The notes beneath the pieces were generated by a model that saw only the letters and a list, made by a program, of their open reading frames with translations, made no database searches and was not told where the DNA came from. The position numbers were made by a program, and so were the translations under genes. Of a stretch of 64,000 bases of DNA, positions 59,027-64,000 are shown piece by piece; position 1 is the stretch's first letter, and each line of letters opens with the position of its first letter. This DNA comes from Oxalobacter aliiformigenes (GTDB taxonomy: Bacteria; Pseudomonadota; Gammaproteobacteria; Burkholderiales; Burkholderiaceae_D), in NCBI RefSeq assembly GCF_027116575.1, contig NZ_CP098252.1, positions 1,860,001 through 1,924,000 on the forward strand, written 5' to 3'.

Positions 59027-60529
59027 TCAACTGTTATCGCTGTCACTCTCTTCCATACCCAATTCATGGATTTTCCGGGCAATTGTATTTCTTCCGATTC
59101 CCAGCAAAACGGCGGCTTCGTTCTTCCTTCCCTTTGTCCTCATCAAGGCCGCCCTGATCAGAACCCGCTCGAACCGGGCGCCCAGAACATCCATCAAATC
59201 GCTCTCTCCCCGTTCCAGCATGACGGCAACGACCTGCTCCAGATATTTTTCCCATGAATTCTCCGGATCTCCACTTTCCACCACAACAAAAGATTCATGG
59301 ATTTCACCACCATGCGGTGTATCGTATGACAAAGAACTTTTCCCGCGCGGCAATACCGTTTCATGGCTGGCATCATTTTCCTCGAACAATTCGGATGGCA
59401 TATCCTTGACATCGATAGTCTGCCCGGCAACCATCACCGTAAACCAGTAACAGATATTCTCAAGTTGTCTGACATTACCGGTCAGTTTGCATCGGGCCAG
59501 AAAACCGGCTGCCTCATCCGACAGTTTTTTGGGTTCCACACCAAGCTGCAATGCACTCTGTTTCAGAAAATGACGCGCCAGAACAGGAATGTCTTCGGGA
59601 CGCTCGCGCAAACTGGGCAGTTTCAGCCGAATGACATTCAGACGATGAAACAGGTCTTCCCTGAAAGCGCCTTCCTTCACCAGCTTTTCCAGATTCTGAT
59701 GAGTCGCCGCAATCACCCTGACATTGGCCTTTACCGACTGGTTCCCGCCAACGCGGTAAAAATGGCCATCCGACAATACCCTGAGCAATCGCGTCTGCAT
59801 ATCCAGCGGCATATCTCCGATTTCATCCAGAAACAACGTACCGCCCTCCGCCTGCTCGAATCGTCCTCTCCTCATGACTTGGGCACCGGTAAAAGCCCCT
59901 TTTTCATGCCCGAACAATTCCGATTCCATCAAATCTTTCGGAATCGCCGCCATGTTCAACGCGACAAATGGCCGAGATGCCCGTGGACTGTGGCGGTGAA
60001 GCGCTCTGGCAACCAGTTCCTTTCCCGTACCGGACTCTCCGGTAACCAGCACCGTCGCATTCGAATGAGACAATTTGCCGATGGCGCGGAACACGTCCTG
60101 CATCGCCGGCGCCTGTCCGATTATCTCGGGCATGCGATCTGCGGACTTGTCCATTTCCGTCCTCGTCTCGCTTTCTTTCATGGCCCGTTTGACCAGATCG
60201 ACCGCCTTGGCCAGATCGAAAGGTTTGGACAAATATTCGAAAGCCCCTCCGGAAAACGCCGACACCGCCGAATCCAGATCGGAATAGGCCGTCATGATAA
60301 TGATCGGTATATCAGGAAAACGGTTCTTGACGTCTTCGAGCAAATGCAACCCGGAACGCCCCGGCATACGGATATCGGACACCAGCACCTGCGGCTGCTC
60401 CTCATCCAGTGCCGAAAGCACCTCATCCGGATTGGAGAAACTCCTCAACGGGATATTTTCCCGTGCCAGCGCCTTTTCCAGCACCCACCGAATCGATTCA
60501 TCATCATCCACTATCCAGACTGGTTTCAT
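59027..60529 (-). CDS. glnG: Nitrogen regulation response regulator NtrC
   Basis: 500 residues from MKPVWIVDDDESIRW; GGA six bases upstream selects this ATG over the one six codons earlier. Receiver domain with phosphorylated Asp 52 (LVSDIRMPG), sigma-54 AAA+ domain with GESGTGKELVA and GAFTGA, and a C-terminal Fis-type helix-turn-helix (NEAAVLLGIGRNTIARKIHELG). It activates sigma-54 promoters under nitrogen limitation. It starts 30 bases after ntrB; glnA-ntrB-ntrC is the classical order. Confidence 0.96.
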   Translation of the reverse strand: MKPVWIVDDDESIRWVLEKALARENIPLRSFSNPDEVLSALDEEQPQVLVSDIRMPGRSGLHLLEDVKNRFPDIPIIIMTAYSDLDSAVSAFSGGAFEYLSKPFDLAKAVDLVKRAMKESETRTEMDKSADRMPEIIGQAPAMQDVFRAIGKLSHSNATVLVTGESGTGKELVARALHRHSPRASRPFVALNMAAIPKDLMESELFGHEKGAFTGAQVMRRGRFEQAEGGTLFLDEIGDMPLDMQTRLLRVLSDGHFYRVGGNQSVKANVRVIAATHQNLEKLVKEGAFREDLFHRLNVIRLKLPSLRERPEDIPVLARHFLKQSALQLGVEPKKLSDEAAGFLARCKLTGNVRQLENICYWFTVMVAGQTIDVKDMPSELFEENDASHETVLPRGKSSLSYDTPHGGEIHESFVVVESGDPENSWEKYLEQVVAVMLERGESDLMDVLGARFERVLIRAALMRTKGRKNEAAVLLGIGRNTIARKIHELGMEESDSDNS

Positions 60530-60559
60530 GTTTAATCCAATCATCAATCAACAAACACA

Positions 60560-61627
60560 TCACGCTCTGGCGATCGGCAATCTGATCAGAAACTCGGTAT
60601 GACCCGGACGGCTGTCACATTCGATAATTCCGCCATGCTGCTGGACAAGAGTTTGCGACAATGTCAAACCAAGACCGCTTCCGCCTTCCGTACCCGAGAC
60701 AAGCGGAAAAAAAATCTTTTCGATCATTTCCTGGGGAATACCCGGGCCGTTATCGATAATATGCAAATTCAATGCCAGTCTGTAACGGACTCTCGCCAAC
60801 GTGACCTGCCGTGAAACCCTTGTTTTGAAAACCAGTTCGGCATCTCCGTGACGGATTCTTCCCGACAGGGCATGGACAGCATTTTGCGCGATATTCAGGA
60901 CAGCCTGTATCAACTGTTCCTTGTCCCCGGTAATTTCAGGAAGTGAAAGATCATAATCCCGTTTGACAACCAGCCCTTCCGGATATTCGGCAAGAACGAC
61001 ACTCCGCACCCGCTCGCAAACTTCATGAATATTGATATCGTGGACAATATGCGGTCTCCGGTGGGGAACCAGCAGCCTGTCAACCAGTTTCTGAAGCCGT
61101 TCCGATTCCCGGATAATCACCTGGGTATACTCCCTCAGGTCTTTCATGTTCCTGTCAGGCAGCTCCATTTCGAGCAACTGGGCAGCCCCTTTTATTCCAC
61201 CGAGCGGATTCTTGATTTCATGAGCCAGATTGCGAACCAGTTCCTTGTTTGCCTGATTCTGATCCACCAGACGGTTTTCGCGATCCTGCCTTAACTGCTG
61301 GACGTTTTCACGCAACTCGATCAGCACAGAAGCACCGGGAAAATCAATGGCCTTGACAGTACAGTAGACGTGAAGCGACTGCCGGCCGATACGGTCAAGT
61401 ACAAGCTCCTGTCTTTTCTCGACCGGTTCATGCATACCGACCTGCCGGCAGATTTCCTCCAGAACCCCGGCATTCAGAAATAACTGTCCGAATTTTTGCG
61501 GAATCAGCACCTTGGAAGAATACTCCAGCAAATCTTCGGCAGCCGGATTGACATACATGATCCGCCCCTGCCCATCCAATATCATGACAGCGGAAGCCAA
61601 CAAATCCAGTCCAGCCAGTCTCTCCAT
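60560..61627 (-). CDS. glnL: Nitrogen regulation sensor kinase NtrB
   Basis: 355 residues from MERLAGLDLLASAVMIL, with AAGG and AGGA upstream; the frame continues for 25 codons beyond without need. An N-terminal PAS-like domain (YVNPAAEDLLEYS), the phosphoacceptor His in NLAHEIKNPLGGIKGAA (about residue 136), and the ATPase lid pieces NIAQNAVHAL, IIDNGPGIP and GSGLGLTLSQTL. No membrane helix: cytoplasmic, as NtrB is. It phosphorylates and, with PII, dephosphorylates NtrC. Confidence 0.95.
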   Translation of the reverse strand: MERLAGLDLLASAVMILDGQGRIMYVNPAAEDLLEYSSKVLIPQKFGQLFLNAGVLEEICRQVGMHEPVEKRQELVLDRIGRQSLHVYCTVKAIDFPGASVLIELRENVQQLRQDRENRLVDQNQANKELVRNLAHEIKNPLGGIKGAAQLLEMELPDRNMKDLREYTQVIIRESERLQKLVDRLLVPHRRPHIVHDINIHEVCERVRSVVLAEYPEGLVVKRDYDLSLPEITGDKEQLIQAVLNIAQNAVHALSGRIRHGDAELVFKTRVSRQVTLARVRYRLALNLHIIDNGPGIPQEMIEKIFFPLVSGTEGGSGLGLTLSQTLVQQHGGIIECDSRPGHTEFLIRLPIARA

Positions 61628-61659
61628 TATCCTGTTCCCTTCCTGTTGCCCCTCCTTAT

Positions 61660-61692
61660 AAAAAAAGGCGAAAATATTGCCATTTTCGCCTT
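61660..61692 (-). terminator. Terminator/attenuator between glnA and ntrB
   Basis: An 11-base stem, AAGGCGAAAAT (61665-61675) with ATTTTCGCCTT (61682-61692); on the minus strand a T run follows. It lies about 20 bases after the glnA stop and would limit read-through into ntrBC, as described for enteric glnA-ntrBC. Confidence 0.85.
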
Positions 61693-61710
61693 CTCCATCC
61701 ACTGAACGTA

Positions 61711-63126
61711 TTACAGGGAATAATACATATCGAATTCAACAGGATGCGGTGCCATGCGGAAACGCTGGACTTCCTGCATTTTCAGCTCGATATAGGCATC
61801 GATCATGACATTGCTGAAAACACCGCCTCTTGTCAGGAATTCACGATCCTTGTCCAGCGCTTCCAGCGCCTGATCCAGCGAAGAACAGACTGTCGGGATC
61901 AGAGCGTCTTCTTCCGGAGGCAGGTGATACAGATCCTTGGAAGCCGGTTCTCCCGGATGAATCCGGTTCTGGATACCGTCGAGCCCGGCCATCAGCAATG
62001 CAGCGAAACAAAGATACGGATTGGCCAGTGGATCCGGGAAACGCGTTTCGACACGACGTCCTTTCGGATTCGAAACATGAGGAATACGGATGGAAGCAGA
62101 ACGGTTGCGAGCGGAATAGGCCAATTTGACCGGTGCTTCAAAACCCGGAACCAGACGCTTGTATGAATTGGTACCCGGATTGGTGATGGCATTCAATGCC
62201 CGTGCATGTTTGATAATACCACCGATGTAATACAGGGCAAATTCAGACAATCCGGCATAACCGTCGCCGGCAAACAGGTTTTTGCCATCTTTCCAGATAG
62301 ACTGGTGAACATGCATCCCCGACCCGTTATCCCCAACAATCGGTTTGGGCATGAATGTTGCCGTTTTGCCGTAGGTATGAGCCACATTCCATACGATATA
62401 TTTCAGATTCTGCGTCCAGTCCGCACGCTGTACCAGTGTGGAAAAACGGGTACCGATTTCATTCTGGCCAGCGCCGGCCACTTCATGATGGTGAACCTCG
62501 ACCGGAATGCCCATCTGCTCCAGCAACAGACACATTTCGGACCGCATGTCCTGGAAACTGTCTACCGGCGGCACCGGGAAATAACCGCCCTTTACGGCAG
62601 GACGATGACCGGTATTGCCACCTTCCATCTTGAGTCCCGTCGACCAGGAACCTTCTTCGGAATCGATCTTGAAAAAACAGCCGGACATATTGTTTTCCCA
62701 GCGAACACCGTCAAAGATGAAAAATTCCGGTTCCGGTCCGAAAAAAGCCATATCGCCAATGCCTGAAGACTTCAGATGTGCCTCAGCCCGCTTGGCAATC
62801 GAACGCGGATCCCGGTCGTATCCCTTGCCATCCGACGGTTCGACGACATCACACTGCATGAAAATGGTTGCATCTTCCATAAAAGGATCCAGATTGGCGG
62901 TGGAAGGATCCGGAAACAACAACATGTCCGAAGCTTCGATACCTTTCCATCCGGCAACGGAAGAACCGTCGAATGCGTGCCCCTCCTCAAACTTGTCGAT
63001 ATCGAAACTTGAAGCGGGAACACTGACGTGTTGTTCCTTTCCCCGGGTATCGGTGAAACGAAGATCGACAAATTTGGCTTCGTTTTCCTTGATCATTTTC
63101 AAGACATCTTCCGCAGTCCTAGACAT
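61711..63126 (-). CDS. glnA: Glutamine synthetase type I
   Basis: 471 residues, the GSI-beta length. Seen: [54 protein letters not shown] and the adenylylation Tyr at about residue 399 in [10 protein letters not shown], so it can be switched by GlnE. AGGAG six bases before the ATG. It makes glutamine from glutamate and ammonia; expression is expected to follow nitrogen supply through the sigma-54 promoter described below. Confidence 0.97.
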   Translation of the reverse strand: MSRTAEDVLKMIKENEAKFVDLRFTDTRGKEQHVSVPASSFDIDKFEEGHAFDGSSVAGWKGIEASDMLLFPDPSTANLDPFMEDATIFMQCDVVEPSDGKGYDRDPRSIAKRAEAHLKSSGIGDMAFFGPEPEFFIFDGVRWENNMSGCFFKIDSEEGSWSTGLKMEGGNTGHRPAVKGGYFPVPPVDSFQDMRSEMCLLLEQMGIPVEVHHHEVAGAGQNEIGTRFSTLVQRADWTQNLKYIVWNVAHTYGKTATFMPKPIVGDNGSGMHVHQSIWKDGKNLFAGDGYAGLSEFALYYIGGIIKHARALNAITNPGTNSYKRLVPGFEAPVKLAYSARNRSASIRIPHVSNPKGRRVETRFPDPLANPYLCFAALLMAGLDGIQNRIHPGEPASKDLYHLPPEEDALIPTVCSSLDQALEALDKDREFLTRGGVFSNVMIDAYIELKMQEVQRFRMAPHPVEFDMYYSL

Positions 63127-63197
63127 ACTGTTCTCCTTAGTAAATTCTTCCCTTTTGGCTTTCTATCAGTGCCGTTTTACAAACCTGATTCCAGAAA

Positions 63198-63213
63198 AGC
63201 ATTTTCCGTGCCA
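63198..63213 (-). promoter_or_regulatory. Sigma-54 promoter of glnA
   Basis: On the minus strand TGGCACGGAAAATGCT: the -24 GG and -12 GC are exactly ten bases apart, and only one base of the core consensus (A for T before TGC) differs. Transcription would start near 63187, giving a leader of about 60 bases. Confidence 0.8.
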
Positions 63214-63283
63214 GATTTTATTTCTGTACCAAAGACCTTCCTGCCCCCGAAAGCACGAATGAATCCCATGAACGGAATGAGCG

Positions 63284-63300
63284 CGCACCATAAAAGTGCA
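63284..63300. promoter_or_regulatory. NtrC-type site 1 upstream of glnA
   Basis: CGCACCATAAAAGTGCA keeps the GCAC-N7-GTGC dyad of NtrC enhancer sites. Its centre is about 105 bases before the predicted start point, compared with -108 reported for E. coli glnAp2. Confidence 0.75.
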
Positions 63301-63316
63301 TTATAACGCCCGTTTT

Positions 63317-63333
63317 TGCACCATAATGAAGCA
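63317..63333. promoter_or_regulatory. NtrC-type site 2 upstream of glnA
   Basis: TGCACCATAATGAAGCA has one good half (TGCACCA) and one weak half. Its centre is about 33 bases beyond site 1, near -138, matching the second E. coli site near -140. Confidence 0.6.
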
Positions 63334-63357
63334 TTGCAACATTATGAACGATATCGA

Positions 63358-64000
63358 TCAATCCGAGTGATATTGTGCACCGATTTCGTCCAGCCCATCC
63401 AGCAGCATTCTGAACGAATCGTCAAGACTGTCCGGATGCCCCTTGACCCCCATTTCCACATAATTGCTCAGTCTGGTATTGCCCATATGGGGCAGACTGA
63501 ATACCCTGACAGTCGGGAAACAGGCTTCTATTTTCTCCAGCAACGGCGTCATCTTCGCCTCGACGGCTCCATAAACCACGACCGATTTTTCTCCATATTC
63601 AACCTGATGGAAAAGCGTGCCATGATATGTATCGAGCGCCCAGGCGATCATCGCTTTCGCCATCTGGGGAAATCCCGGTACGAAATAATGCGTGCCATAG
63701 GAAAAACCGGGAATTTTATTGACCGGATTGGGAATGATTTTCGAACCGGCCGGATACTCCCCCATCTTGAGACGTCTGACATTGTCAGGAGAATCATAAT
63801 CGATCCGGTTCCTGTCGGTCGCGGTATCCGCTATCCGTTCGCGGATTTTCGATTCCGCTTCAGGATGAAGTTCAAGCGGTTTGCCCAGAGCAATGGACGC
63901 ACACTGTCTCGTATGGTCATCCGGTGTGGAACCGATACCGCCGCAACAGAAAACAATATCGGAACTGGCGAACGTTTCCCTGAGAACCGAAACGATCCTT
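63358..64000 (-). CDS. CinA-type molybdopterin-binding domain protein (partial)
   Basis: The N-terminus lies beyond the window edge; the frame is open from 64000 through the ATG at 63765 to the stop at 63358, giving about 213 residues of the C-terminal part. The segment CCGGIGSTPDDHTRQ carries the GGxGxTxDD motif of the MoCF/CinA N-terminal domain; NKIPGFSYGTHYFVPGFPQMA follows, where CinA proteins usually have a similar PGxPxEM. The amidase domain of full CinA is missing, so this is the short single-domain kind. It is upstream of glnA on the same strand, with 231 bases between. Confidence 0.85.
   Translation of the reverse strand, partial: RIVSVLRETFASSDIVFCCGGIGSTPDDHTRQCASIALGKPLELHPEAESKIRERIADTATDRNRIDYDSPDNVRRLKMGEYPAGSKIIPNPVNKIPGFSYGTHYFVPGFPQMAKAMIAWALDTYHGTLFHQVEYGEKSVVVYGAVEAKMTPLLEKIEACFPTVRVFSLPHMGNTRLSNYVEMGVKGHPDSLDDSFRMLLDGLDEIGAQYHSD

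Noticed and set aside
59363..60535. 390-codon plus-strand open frame
   Set aside because: Antisense shadow of ntrC, whose three domains are intact.
1..64000. tRNA genes, rRNA, CRISPR arrays, insertion sequences, prophage or integrase genes
   Set aside because: Looked for in all larger gaps; no cloverleaf with CCA-type acceptor, no regularly spaced repeats, and no transposase or integrase protein was found by eye.

Overview
The window looks like a chromosomal segment of a betaproteobacterium of the order Burkholderiales. The best guess is Oxalobacteraceae, probably Oxalobacter, at moderate confidence. This is inferred from gene order (rpsB-tsf-pyrH-frr-uppS-cdsA-dxr-rseP-bamA-skp-lpxD-fabZ-lpxA-lpxB-rnhB, tig-clpP-clpX-lon, a solo rnfB beside nth), from a base composition near 50% GC, and from the style of the proteins. 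No rRNA, tRNA, CRISPR array, insertion sequence or prophage was seen. Most of the window is dense core genome.

Layout. 1-171 is the 3' end of a PEP-synthase regulatory protein gene. 168-15422 (minus strand) is one long run covering translation (rpsB, tsf, frr), UMP kinase, isoprenoid and phospholipid steps (dxr, uppS, cdsA), site-2 protease, outer-membrane assembly (bamA, skp) and lipid A synthesis (lpxD, fabZ, lpxA, lpxB), ending in rnhB and a PIG-L deacetylase. 15688-17208 is the NAD(P)HX repair enzyme. 17253-23241 (minus) is the protein quality-control block tig-clpP-clpX-lon. 23642-26608 (plus) is a redox and repair block: 7Fe ferredoxin, ferredoxin-NADP reductase, RnfB-like ferredoxin, endonuclease III. 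26628-28760 (minus) is rluB and scpB. 29243-38032 is a single 8.8-kb gene for a giant cyclic beta-1,2-glucan synthase. 38307-43849 holds a YeiH-type transporter, exonuclease III, an AEC transporter, prfB with its programmed +1 frameshift, and lysS. Then come dps, an acid-resistance set gadB-glsA-gadC, an FAD-dependent dehydrogenase, a 1549-aa autotransporter, two poorly characterised small proteins, an NlpC/P60 hydrolase, and the nitrogen-control set glnA-ntrB-ntrC (minus). The window ends inside a CinA-type molybdopterin-binding protein.

How the genes work together. The gad set forms a complete proton-consuming cycle: glutaminase makes glutamate and ammonia, GadB consumes a proton making GABA, and GadC exchanges GABA for glutamate or glutamine. 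The glnA upstream region carries a sigma-54 promoter and two NtrC-type sites with spacing like that described for E. coli glnA, and the genes for NtrB and NtrC lie directly downstream behind a terminator-like hairpin, so the circuit can be read as autoregulated. The surface-related accessory genes (cyclic glucan synthase, autotransporter) sit behind long intergenic regions with perfect inverted repeats, the least ordinary non-coding sequence here.

I did not find a convincing entirely new multi-gene system. The items most worth a second look are the giant glucan synthase with its 20-bp palindrome, the autotransporter upstream region (inverted repeat, T8 and G8 tracts), the small genes at 56.2-57.8 kb, and the tig/fdxA inverted repeat.
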